Source: Oscarella lobularis
Lineage: Eukaryota; Porifera; Homoscleromorpha; Homosclerophorida; Oscarellidae
Length of the DNA stretch: 64,000 bases
NCBI RefSeq assembly: GCF_947507565.1
Contig: NC_089175.1
Location: 7,057,733 to 7,121,732, forward strand
Direction: 5' to 3'
This document shows positions 1-9,712 of this stretch, in pieces. The position numbers and the translations under genes are program-made. The notes under the pieces were generated by a model. That model did not search any database. It was not told the origin of the DNA and was given only the letters and a program-made list of their open reading frames with translations. Position 1 is the stretch's first letter. Every line of letters starts with the position of its first letter.

Positions 1-3000
1 CTCCCTGTACTGAATCACGCCGGAAGCACCAACTTCCTCTCTTAGCAAGGGAACAAGAAGTTCCCAACCTGCTTTCTCTGCTAGCGTCGCGACAGCGCGA
101 ATTAAGGCGGCGTTTAATTCTTTAGGAAGCGCATCTGCACAAGAACGAAGAGTGCGATTCTTTAATTAGGGCTGCTATCTACATAGACTCATTTATCTTA
201 CCTCTATCACTCGCTGGTAGTTGCTCAAACCAAAAGTTGATTTGACGAAAATCTTCGCGACTCGCAGCCAGTGGTTCATCAAACGGATTGCAGAGATAGG
301 CAACGTTCGGAGAATACTCGTCCTCGTCACTATAAATCACAGGAAGAGTAGTGAGATCAATAACCAATTCCTTGTCGATGTGAACCGCTTTTCTTATTTG
401 ACAGCATATACTGTATTTGAAACCTTTCATGCCCTGTTGACAAATGAATTTCATTTGTCGCCGAAACTCGTTTTTGATCGACGCCAAGAACTTGCAACTA
501 ATGTTCTTCGGGTCTTCTTCATTGATGAAACGAATTGTTAGAGCTATCCATTTGCCTCGGCTGTGATACAGCAGTTCAACTTCAACCGCTAAAAGAAAAA
601 CTCAAGAATTGCATTGAGGTCTGAGACGAGAAACTGGGTACCTCGTACTGGCGATTCCTTATCGTTCACCAAGAAAATACACTGATGACGAGAAAGCCGC
701 GGTTTTTTCGAATACAATTTTAGAAAACGGGTTACAAGACGGAAGTAGAGACATTCCGGAACCAACTTAAGCTTTGTAGGAATGACAATAAGAGGAGAAG
801 GGAAATTAGACGAGAAAGTGTGCTCTTCCCAGCAAGTTCGCAAGTAAAAAAACGACTTTCTTAGCATCGACGGAACATAAAATTCATTTTCGGACGATTC
901 AGCAAGGGGTGCGATGACGTCAAGAAGTTGCAAAAGCCGAACAACTAGCTTTTCTTCATTCTCAATTCCCTCCAGATTGTCGTCCTCAAAGAAACCGTCC
1001 ACATCGCTCCTTGAGTTGGCTTCTTGTCTCATTTGCTTGAGTCGATACTTCATTAATTCGCTAGACATTATTCCTGTTTTCTTAAGCTTATTCCATTCCG
1101 GTTCCAGCTTTGGACCCGGCATAGCAGCCGTCACAAACGCAGAGAGAGCTTTGATTACCCACGTAGGACTCGTGAAAACAAAGTTTTTCAAGCCTTCCAC
1201 TTCCGGGTAGTAGAGTATTGCTCCAACATTGGCAAGAAACTTCAGCGCCGCGAGGACTTCGTCGCGACTTGATATATTACAGATGTCCGGCTCCTGAGCT
1301 CTCTCTGCTATTACGTCCACTCCAACAACAACCGTTTTCATGCTTTTGTGCCAGTGGAAAAGAAGACGTTCAAGGTACACCCAAAATAAGGGCTGCTTTT
1401 GCATTCGCCTGCATAACGTCGACGCCATGCGGTCTACTCTGCGTCGAACCTCCTCAACACCTCTGCAAGGAGAACGCGAGCCAGATACGGAATTGTCTAT
1501 AAGGAAAATTCGCTCAATGAAATGACTCATTTCGTGAAAGTCTTCATCGACTTTCCTGTCTTCGCTTCTTTTGGGCCGGACGATGTGCCTGACAAAATCG
1601 CTGTTACTGAGAAGTTCTTCAAAACGTTTTCCTTGCTGGCTTAGCCATTTTCCTACAGCGGCTGAATCAGGAAACCTTTGCTTGTCGTTCTCCACGACGT
1701 CTTTGTGGGAACCAATGGCAAATACTGGAGGAGGCTTCACCTCCTCGTCCTCGCCCAGATAATAATCGCCTCGCACCCTTTCCTCGTGGCACGCTGCGAT
1801 CGAGCCAATCCAGTACAGTGGAAAGTCTTCATTCCTTCGTATCCAGCCCAAATCGCTCGAAAGGTTAATTACCTGACCATCAGTTGAACGATAAAATGAT
1901 TCAGCCTCATCAGATAGAGACTTAGAGATGTCCATTACAACCATATATATAGTTAAATCAAAAGTGCTACTGTTCGGCATGAGGGCAGAGTGAGTAGCGA
2001 GATAAACCTCTTGTCCGCCTAAATCCCATACATCGCGAACGCTTGTCGTTTCACTCTGTTTATCTGCTAGGAAATCGGTGACCAATACCTGCTGATTATG
2101 AGTGAGCGTTTTCGCCTCTATGCACGCCACTTCCGCTCGACGTTCCGATTTCGTTTTGACCCGAGAAGCGCGATGATGGGCTTTTGGAGCATCCTTCAGT
2201 TGGGAAAGAGGCTTTTTGACTTCGGCAGAAGAAATCGGCTTAGAAGCGCTCGCGGTCAACGCCGTCTGCTGAAGATTACTACAACCTTCTGCAATAAGGG
2301 AATCCAAGTACTCTTTGTTGTCGGTGGCCTTCCACCCGCTGGCCGCTGTGTGAGACATTGTGACAGCGGCCCCTTCTGTGCTTGCTTTCTCTCTCTCAAA
2401 CGGTCGGTTTAGAAGAGAGTCGACGAGGCACGACTTACCAGCTCCATCTTGTCCAACAACTATTACACGAGATCGATTAATTGACACGAAGCCGCGTTGT
2501 AGAGCTTTGTCATAAATTTTTTGAAAATTGCTTGAAGAGTCTTCAATGCGAAGGCAATGACGGCGATCGCCGGATATAATAGTGACGTAAGCGGTCACCG
2601 TCGGAACTTGTTGCAGAAGCTCTCTATAGTTGCAGACGAAAGAGAAGGTTTCGACCCAAGCGTCATTGGGACTATCTCTCGCTGCCAACAACTGTTGCAT
2701 GTTGATAAACACTTTTTTGAGAAGACTCTCGTTGATCCAGCCTTCAATGTCGTCCACTTCGACAACGTTCGTTTCGGTGGGCCAGAGAAAAAGATTGATG
2801 CACTGATCGAGAAGAAGAAGAGGCCGACGGAGGCCTTCGCTGCGATTAGCGATCAAACGATCCCGATGTTCGGGACGGGTTGAGATGATGCAAAGATCAA
2901 TTTTCCAAGCGTCGGGAATTTTGATTTTTTCGAAAGAGAGAGCGCGGAATAAAAATGCCTGACGACCCACGCCGTAGAAATGAGTAAAGAAACTGACAGC

Positions 3001-4825
3001 CACATCAGAGTTGGAGGAGGAAACGGCGGTCGCCCCAGTGGAAGGAAAGACGGTGACTTTGACGACAGACGATTGAAGAAGAGCGTCGATTTTTCTCTCT
3101 CCCGTCTTATCAACGACGGTATTCTCGTCAAATACAAGAGGGTGCTCCGTCTTTGCCAAAGATTTGTGAGGTTGATGAAAAAAGATGACTTTGGAAGCGT
3201 TCGTCGCAGGCGCGGTTGGATCGAGATTAAGACCGTGTTCGTGACACATTTCAATGTGCACGTCATCATCGGTTAAGCCGGAGGGAAGAGACAATTGAAT
3301 GAGATCGCTAACGAATTCGTCATCACGGACACCCTGCGATTGTTTGGCGTCAAATGTAAAGACGATAAAGCCCATCGACGCGGTGGCAGCAGTCGTAACT
3401 GCCTTGCCGCCCACGCGGGGTTGAATTCGAAGAACCGAGCTCGTTTTGGGAATTGAGATCTCCTCTCCATTGTTAAATGACAGTGGGGCGGAGAATTGCT
3501 TCCATTGAGTGAAGATGAGAACGCTTTGAGGCGTTACAACGGTAATCACATCTTCTCCTCGTTGGGAAGTTGGATGCAACAGGTCGTCCTCTTTGGCCAA
3601 ATGCGTCACGATGTCGCGGAAAGTCGGTCGATTTTGCGGATTATATTGAACAGACTTCTTCATGAGATCGTCAAAAAATGGCGGAGCTCCCGTCGCTTTG
3701 CCTTCAGGAAGTTTCCCTCCACTTTTTACGAGAAAGCGAATTGCATCCCTATCAAGTCCTAAGCAAAGAAATAGCCAACGTCTTATATGTCATAATATGT
3801 CATAATAATAAAAATTGACCTCGATAGGGATGACACCTTTCACGTATTTCCCATAGCAAAACTCCGTAGCTATAAACATCTGATTTTTTTGCCAAATCTA
3901 TCACAACGTCCTCTTCGTCTCCATCACCGTACGGATGATCATTGTATCGCTCTGGAGAAATGTGAGTGACTGTGCCAGACGGAACGGAACCCTCTTTCCG
4001 AACTATCGTAATCGAGCTGACGCCAGACATTTTCGAAAGTCCGAAATCGCCAACCTGAGAATAATAATGATTATAATTTTTTTATTTGATTTCTAATATA
4101 CCTTGCATATAAATTGATCTTCTCTTTCGTCTGGAATGCGCTCGACCAAGACGTTCTCCGCTTTCAAGTCGTAGTGAATGACTGGTGGATGATTTCCGTG
4201 GAGATGAAGCATCCCCTTAGCAATTTGCTTCGCAAAAGTGACTCGCGTTTCCCACTTCTCAATCGCTTCTTCGTCTGACTTGAGAAGACAAGACAGATCT
4301 CCTCCGCTCACGAACTCTGTTACGAGGGCGTGGAATCTGTGAGCAGTGCAAACGCCGATCAGACGAACAATGAACGGATTTGGTTCAATTCGGAGTAGCA
4401 CAGAAGCCTCCTTCTTGAACAATTCCCTGCGAAATAAAAACAATATCCCATCAGAAAAACTCGGTATCAGCTAAACACCTTTCTGATTTTCTTCGTATAT
4501 CGGAAAAAACTTTGACGGCGACGGTGATCTCTTTTCCGTCTTTCTTCAGCGTCGCTTTGAATACATCGCCAAAGCTTCCTTCGCCAACGCAATCGTCCTC
4601 CTCATCATAGACGAGATCCTGTCGGTCGATTTGAAGAGACGGATCTGAAAGTGGTTCCTAAAATAATTATGCTAATAACCCGCGGCTTGCACACATAACT
4701 AAAACCTCGGTCATCCTTCGTTTCGCTTCCCCGCTGGGAGCCCCGTTCGACGTCGACGTCGTTTTCGCGCGCCGCGACGCCTTCTCGACGACGTATTGGC
4801 GTTGGCTTCGGTCGGCGGCGCTCAT
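1..4825 (-). CDS. Gene A: chimeric kinase-X-Roc-COR protein, 3' end outside window
   Basis: Minus-strand gene with short introns. Exon 1 (4706-4825, 40 codons, ATG at 4825) is Ser/Arg-rich and matches exon 1 of the ABCB fragment near 24.8 kb, not the Kelch exons of the other paralogs. The kinase exons follow: glycine loop GEGSFGDV, VAVKVF lysine, catalytic loop HYDLKAEN (Asp kept, Arg replaced), DFG, and SPE in place of APE. The main exon (about 642-3765) holds the kinase end, domain X, a Roc GTPase (GQDGAGKS P-loop, WDLGGQ, SHKD) and COR. Compared with B and E one base is missing in a T-run near 595, giving a stop at 589-591. Removing a possible 53-bp intron (589-641) restores frame. After a 67-bp intron (135-201) the gene continues in frame as RDALPKELNAALIRAV and onward instead of the death domain of B and E. 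The function is not known; the fold suggests cytosolic signalling. It is intact only if the small intron is real. Confidence 0.6.
589..641 (-). other. Candidate recently created intron (or frameshift site) in gene A
   Basis: On the minus strand this stretch begins GTACCC after GAG and ends TTTTTCTTTTAG before CGG. It is 53 bp long, the usual intron size here. Splicing it joins G|CG and restores the COR-region frame (..PVR|AVEVELLYHSRG). In paralogs B and E the aligned bases are exonic and in frame. The alternative is a plain 1-bp deletion or a sequence error in the T-run. Confidence 0.4.
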
Positions 4826-5104
4826 TTCCCGCAAAACCGGAAGAGGGGAATAGGTCGAACAACGGCTTTCTACGAGCGAAATCGATCGCTGAGCGTCTCG
4901 TTCGACTCTTCAATGACCGAACGAGTGGCCCGATGCAGCTAAACGTCGCGACAAAGCGCCGTGAGGGAGATAGAGCGAGCTGATGATAAACAACGACGTT
5001 AGGTACACCGGTAAGGGGACTCGACGCGAGTGCGTACGACCAGAAACGTACCTCAATAAATGGACCCAATAAATTAACGGGTGAGGTTTCTTGGGGGCTT
5101 CCGC

Positions 5105-5721
5105 GGCTTCTCCTAGTCTCGCGTAGCCAGACCTCTCTCCAGTGGTGGTTAATATCACCACTGGAGAGGGTCTGGGGAACCTCTTTGATCTTCTTGAGTG
5201 CCGCGCGTAGGAGTGGCATGATGTCATCGGGTCGGGTGACTATCCAATTAGTAGCGGCTTGCACGCTGGCGAAGAAAGCGCAGCTGGTCTTTGCGTGCAG
5301 ATCGATCGAGCCTTTCCTGGCCGTTACCTGTAGTTATACGAATGCCATTTGGAGCTCCTAATTCGTAGAAGAGCGTGCATGAGGAGACGCCAAAGGCTCA
5401 AGAAGGACTGTGGGGTCCCCTAACACCGCCTAAACCCAAAGTGTGCTGTTGCTAACCCGCTGCGTCATTCAGTGGCAAGGGAAAGATCGAATGCCGTAAC
5501 GCTGAGTCTAGTGTAACGGAAAGGACCCTATTTTTAGGGTCCGTGCGTACGGTGACGTCAAGGAGTTACCGTATATGGTCAACATTCCATATATGGTTCC
5601 CCCGGAATCCGGGGGAAGCGGCACACAAGAAGATCAAAGAAGTTCCCCAGACCCTTTCCCCTTGGTGAGAGTTAATATCACCAAGGGGGAAGGGTCTGGC
5701 TACGCGAGACTAGGCTTCTCC
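5105..5721. mobile_element. Inverted-repeat MITE-like element 1 (5114-5712) with 9-bp target duplication
   Basis: A 599-bp element starts TAGTCTCGCGTAGCCAGACC and ends with its reverse complement. The repeated arms are about 100 bp, and each carries its own small hairpin around a GTTAATATCACC-like core. It is flanked by the direct repeat GGCTTCTCC (5105-5113 and 5713-5721). The related block at about 32.79 kb reads straight through with a single GGCTTCTCC, so it preserves the empty site. No transposase is encoded, so the element is non-autonomous. Long inverted arms with a 9-bp duplication fit a Mutator-like origin, which is inference. Confidence 0.75.
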
Positions 5722-5812
5722 CAGGAGGAAAGAAAACGCAACTGGGGTCAGGGGAGGAAAGCGATCACGTGATGGACTCAATCAATAACCTACGGTCAAG
5801 GAAAAAAAAGCA

Positions 5813-6270
5813 CTGGAAACGTAGCCTCGTACCCAGACCTTTCTCTGTGTCCCGTATAACGGTCCCCAGCGAAAGGTCTGGTACGGCTCCGCCCCAAATG
5901 TTCCTGAGGACCAATTAGCGAGGGCGTGTCTTTACGCACGCTAGCATCAACTCTTCGAGATCGACGTTCCTGCTTCGATTGGAAATCGATAGAACCGTCT
6001 TCGACATTCGCGACGTATGTTTGCATCCTGTTCGTAAGCTTTGTGTAGCCGTGTCGGCGCAGATACCACCCAGAACTGTTGCAATGCTTATGAACGAAAT
6101 GGGAAATACGTCGAAGACGGTTCTATCGGTTCCAATCGAAGCAGGAACGTCGATCTCGAAGAGTTGATGCTAGCGTGCGTAAAGACACGCCCTCGCTAAT
6201 TGGTCCACAGGAACATTTGGGGCGGAGCCGTACCAGACCTTTCGCTGGGGGTACGAGGCTACCGGAAACG
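5813..6270. mobile_element. Foldback MITE-like element 2 (5822-6261) with 9-bp target duplication
   Basis: A 440-bp element whose left arm (about 5822-6013) and right arm (about 6107-6261) are near-perfect reverse complements around a loop of about 90 bp. The left arm has about 30 extra bases near 5835. Ends are TAGCCTCGTACCC and its complement, close to the ends of element 1, so the two belong to one superfamily. Flanks are CTGGAAACG (5813-5821) and CCGGAAACG (6262-6270). The paralogous site near 32.91 kb has one CCGGAAACG and no insert. There is no coding capacity. Confidence 0.8.
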
Positions 6271-6299
6271 CTAAGTCTTCGCTTGCAAATTTAGGAGAG

Positions 6300-6572
6300 G
6301 AATGAGCTTAAAAGCGTCATAAAACACTTGCATACAATTTGTACCACCAATTAGAATTGCGCGATTAACATCAACTGCAGTAAAGGAACGCCCATGCCAA
6401 GGATGTGGCTTATTTCCTGTGCATTGAGCTTGAATCCCAGCCCCTTTACGCAAAAAATGGCTACATTAATTAACTTCAAAACAATTCTACATGTCACACA
6501 CTCTTTCTGGGAGAATATAACCAAACTTCGTTGTTGCACCCCACGTGAGGATCATTAGGATCAGGAATGAAT
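6300..6572 (-). pseudogene. Remnant of a Kelch exon from the kinase family
   Basis: Minus-strand translation in two pieces matches the Kelch region of B, C2 and E: a piece with NPHVG-type and NNEVWL residues, then IQAQCTGNKPHP, RSFTAV and AILIGG. The rest of the kinase gene is absent. The left edge (about 6305) abuts sequence resembling the 3' flank of B, C and E, so this is a rearrangement junction. It lies directly downstream of gene U. Confidence 0.7.
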
Positions 6573-8079
6573 TTATGTTAACCAGGAACCCACGTGGTGG
6601 TGGTGGTGGTCACCAATAAAACGAATCCACAAATCAAATTTGTTCTCGATTGAAATCGCCAACGCGGAAATTTTATCGAGAAATCCAGCCAAGAGAAACG
6701 AAACCTCAATTTGACGCTAAAACCAAAAAGAAATAATTTCTAAGATCACATATAAAATCGTATATAAACTTCGTGTACGAATTTGATAAAGAGTCGCAAA
6801 GTCAAATCACTCATTATCTGATCATTAGAAGGTAAGAGAAGACGAAGAAGAACATTCGCACTCGAAGGATTACTTGCTCTCACAGAATTCATCTAGAGAA
6901 AAAACCATAGGCTATAAATAAAAATCAATGCTTAAATATTATTTACTTGAGAGCCATAGATCCATGGCCCCAAACAAATGTATCAGCATCAATTTCGAGT
7001 CCATAGATAACTCATTAAAAAGAGACGAATTTTCAACTGAGGACATATCTCGAAAGCCATCTAAAAATACTAGTAATTAAATATCTAATAAGAGAGAAAT
7101 CGATATGACACTAACTAGAGCAAAAGACTTGGAATTTATTCCGCTACTATGAAACAGAATTAAATAATTAAATAATTATTTAATTAATACTGACATTGTT
7201 CGCAAATGTTTTCGCTTCCACTTTGCTCTGGATCATAGACGGATTCTAGAAATGTAACAGCTTGGGTGAATGTTTCTATCAACGCCTCAACATTGCTAAA
7301 ATCAATTATATTAATTATTCGATTCACTTGGAAAAAAAAGGTCTCACTTATATTCAATACGTCTAACCTAAATTCAAAAAATCAAAAAATTAAAAAACTA
7401 TTAGAAATTTTTTTACCCAGCACACTGCATCCCAGTACGAAAATATTTTCCACTACGTCTTCATTTGACAAAGTAGCTACAGTTTGTGGACACCTAATAA
7501 ATAATTAGGAAGAAAAAATATTTCAAAATAAATATTTTCGTACTTCGATTGAATTGCAAGAGCGCGCAAAATCACGTCAACTTTTCCAAACGTTCCAATC
7601 GGATCAGGCACGTGACCAATGTCTTCAGAGAAAAATTTCAATCAAAAAACGCCTCTATTTGTATCTTTACCGCGCGTTCGCTTCGCTATGCGATCAATGC
7701 GTTTCAATAATGCGTTGAGAATGAGTGGATCGAGAGGAATTGATGGCGAAAACGTCGACGGTTCGAAGCGGGTTAACGCGGCGCTAACAGGCGCTGGATC
7801 GGACGAAATCGGCGCATACGAATACGATTTGGAGTAGGCTTGATCAAATTGAAGTGTCTAGAATAAAGTATGATCTGCACGAAGTCGAATCGAACGCTCT
7901 AGAGTACGATATCAATGATAACTACCTAGACATTTACGTCAAAAAAAAAATAAAGAAACATTGCGCAAATAATTATTTCGCATAATTCGTCTCGATCGTC
8001 TGAGGGAGGGGGCGGGGCTCTCTACTTACTAAATTCGATTATTTCGCTGTTTTCGCCAGTTTCCGTCCATCGCTTGCAT
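6573..8079 (-). CDS. Gene U: unknown multi-exon protein with His-rich C-terminus
   Basis: I do not recognise this family. Coding is supported by several short minus-strand exons. The 8030-8079 exon (MQAMDGNWRKQRNNRI) ends at a GTAAGT donor. The 7671-7857 exon encodes SPSIPLDPLILNALLKRIDR and its flanks; 7544-7622 encodes DIGHVPDPIGTFGKV; 7417-7493 encodes CPQTVATLSNEDVV. Later pieces include ALIETFTQAVTFLESVYD, ELSMDSKLMLIHLFGAM and VLLRLLLPSNDQIMSD. The last piece carries IENKFDLWIRFIGD, five His codons and a TAA at 6573-6575. Phases agree for the 7.86, 7.62 and 7.49 kb exons. The first and fifth junctions I could not resolve, so an exon may be missing from my model. The protein is Leu-rich and probably helical. 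The diverged copy at 33.1-34.2 kb is broken, so this is the better candidate for a working gene. Confidence 0.5.
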
Positions 8080-8289
8080 GCGAATGCGATGCAATGATCT
8101 TCCGCTTTTGCTCGATAGACTCGTGCGACGTCGAAATCGGGAAAAAACGGTTTGCGCTCCACCGTTTTCGCCGTGAAGACTCCCTGTTCGGTATTTCTCA
8201 CTCTTCTCGCTCTTCTCGAGCTAATTCTAGGCGTTCTACGCTTCGCGTTTCGACGTCTTTATCTCCGCCGTTCTTCCGCCATCTTGAGC

Positions 8290-8500
8290 AAAGTCGATCT
8301 TACGTCACTCGCGTGACCGTGACGTCAACGATATTGCATTATGGTTGCATCATTTTTCTTTCCGTTGCCGCCAACCGGTTTTCAAAACCGGTTTACGATT
8401 TCGCGCCTATGAGCGGTAGAGCCAATGAACGCGTCAAACGTCACACCACGTGACAGCGCGGACCAATGAGCGCGCTGGGCGGAGCTACACGGTTCAAAAG
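8290..8500. promoter_or_regulatory. Probable bidirectional promoter between U and unit P
   Basis: The stretch upstream of U holds TACGTCAC (8301-8308) and the CRE palindrome TGACGTCA (8320-8327). It also holds two perfect AACCGGTT sites (8373-8380 and 8386-8393) forming one odd-centred palindrome, then CCAAT boxes, a CACGTG E-box and a GGGCGG box up to 8500. AACCGGTT is the consensus of Grainyhead/CP2 factors. The set is retained in the copy at about 34.4-34.6 kb. The promoter role is inferred from position and motif density. Confidence 0.4.
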
Positions 8501-9270
8501 CGAAGCGCACACCGATCTTCCTTCAGTTGCGGCTGAGGGTGGGTGCGGCGTGGAGCAATCTGCGTCTCATCCTTGAGAGGACTGGCTCGGGAGATTTGGC
8601 AGAAGGCAAGTGAGGATAGTTGAATCTCAGCGTGGCCCACGGTTAATTCCGTGCCGGAGCCCGTAAGCGGGGCGATGGGGGGCATCGGCCTCGGTCTACG
8701 CACTAGGCAGACGGATCGTTTGAGGTCTTATTGTCGTCAACAAGCACGAACCGCGTTAAGCTGAGTGGTTACGGCTTGGAGGGGGTGTCGCAAGCGGCCT
8801 GGTTGCCGGCACTTTTCTCACCCGAACGACGCGATTAGACCGACGATGATCCAGCCCAGGAGCCTTCGATTCCTCCATTGCACTGTCTTCATTGTCAACT
8901 CCTACAAACAGAAGTCAGCCTCTCTTCATTCCACAAGGCCCGGTTCTTCTCATGGAAGACATACCGAAGGCTTTGGTACCAGCGCACCGGGGTTTCGGTA
9001 TTAGGGGCCGATCCTCATCCAGGTGGGTACTGAATGGAGTGGCCGAGGACCCGCAACTCGCCCGACACTTTTTGGAAGGGGATCATCGCTTTGCGAAGAT
9101 TTCCCTGGGCTACGACGCGTCCGAACCTCCCCGCGGTGTAGCCTGGGTAGCGCGAATACGGACGCAACAAAAAGGTACGTACACGGATTAATTTACAGTA
9201 GCTAATCTCTTTTTTTTCGCAGGAGAGAAGTCGGACGAAAGAAAAAACGACGCGACGCGAAGATAACGCG
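8500..9270 (+). other. Unit P: GC-rich, possibly spliced plus-strand transcription unit, function unknown
   Basis: This stretch is richer in GC than its surroundings and follows a CCAAT/GC-box cluster. Splice-like signals on the plus strand are a pyrimidine-rich acceptor ending ACAAACAG near 8913, and an intron from GGTACGTA (about 9174) to TTTTTTCGCAG (about 9222). An open frame 8892-9191 would continue after that intron as GEKSDERKNDATRR and stop. An upstream frame is open in the 34.7 kb copy but interrupted by a stop here, which argues against coding in that part. It could be a short mRNA, a noncoding RNA or a promoter CpG region. Confidence 0.25.
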
Positions 9271-9319
9271 AAGAACGGGACATATTCAAGATAATTTGAG
9301 CCAGGTAGAAGTTTTTTCG

Positions 9320-9616
9320 TTAGTATAGGTTGTGCGTGATTTTGTATGCGCGTTTTTTGCTCGAATAAAAGATTTTTTGAGGATCGATTCGCGCGTTGAT
9401 CGCAATCACGTGTCCGTTAGAGATCGTGGCCGAAACGCCGCGAATAGGCCCTTCTGCCGTCTCTAATCGCTTCGGCAAGACAGCTAAGCTGTCAATCAAC
9501 GTCCATTTTATCTGCGCGAAGGAACGTTTGCTCAAATATTCGCTCTCAACGTCAAAGAGTCGAAAGACATCATTGAGAGAAAATACACGCAGTGAAACGC
9601 ACAGAAAACCGTACAA
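9320..9616 (-). CDS. Small ORF of unknown function downstream of D1
   Basis: A 98-codon minus-strand frame (start MYGFLCVSLRVF, later DVFRLFDVESEYL and GHVIAINARIDPQ) between the D1 stop and unit P. No family is recognised. The D2 copy (35449-35745) has one extra base in a T-run that changes its end, and several of the few differences between copies change residues. It may be a 3' exon of D1, a separate small gene or chance; the opposite strand is also open. Confidence 0.25.
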   Translation of the reverse strand: MYGFLCVSLRVFSLNDVFRLFDVESEYLSKRSFAQIKWTLIDSLAVLPKRLETAEGPIRGVSATISNGHVIAINARIDPQKIFYSSKKRAYKITHNLY

Positions 9617-9712
9617 AGGCGAAAGCCACTTCTAAACTGTTCTGACTACATATGGAAAGAGAAGAGGTGTGTGTATAATACGTTCTACCATGCAATTGAA
9701 AGTATTTGCAAC

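Noticed and set aside
1218-3762. Many plus-strand ORFs opposite the kinase-Roc-COR exons (also 15.2-18.5 and 41.3-44.7 kb)
   Set aside because: They shadow long minus-strand exons with clear domains and recur only because the minus-strand genes are paralogs.
5575-5772. Plus-strand ORF across element 1
   Set aside because: It lies inside a transposable element arm and its target duplication; no coding signal.
5979-6167. Plus-strand ORF in the loop and arm of element 2
   Set aside because: Arises from the inverted arms of a noncoding foldback element.
8494-8703. Possible structured RNA or tRNA in unit P
   Set aside because: GC-rich with local hairpins, but I could not match it to tRNA, RNase P, SRP or snRNA consensus elements.
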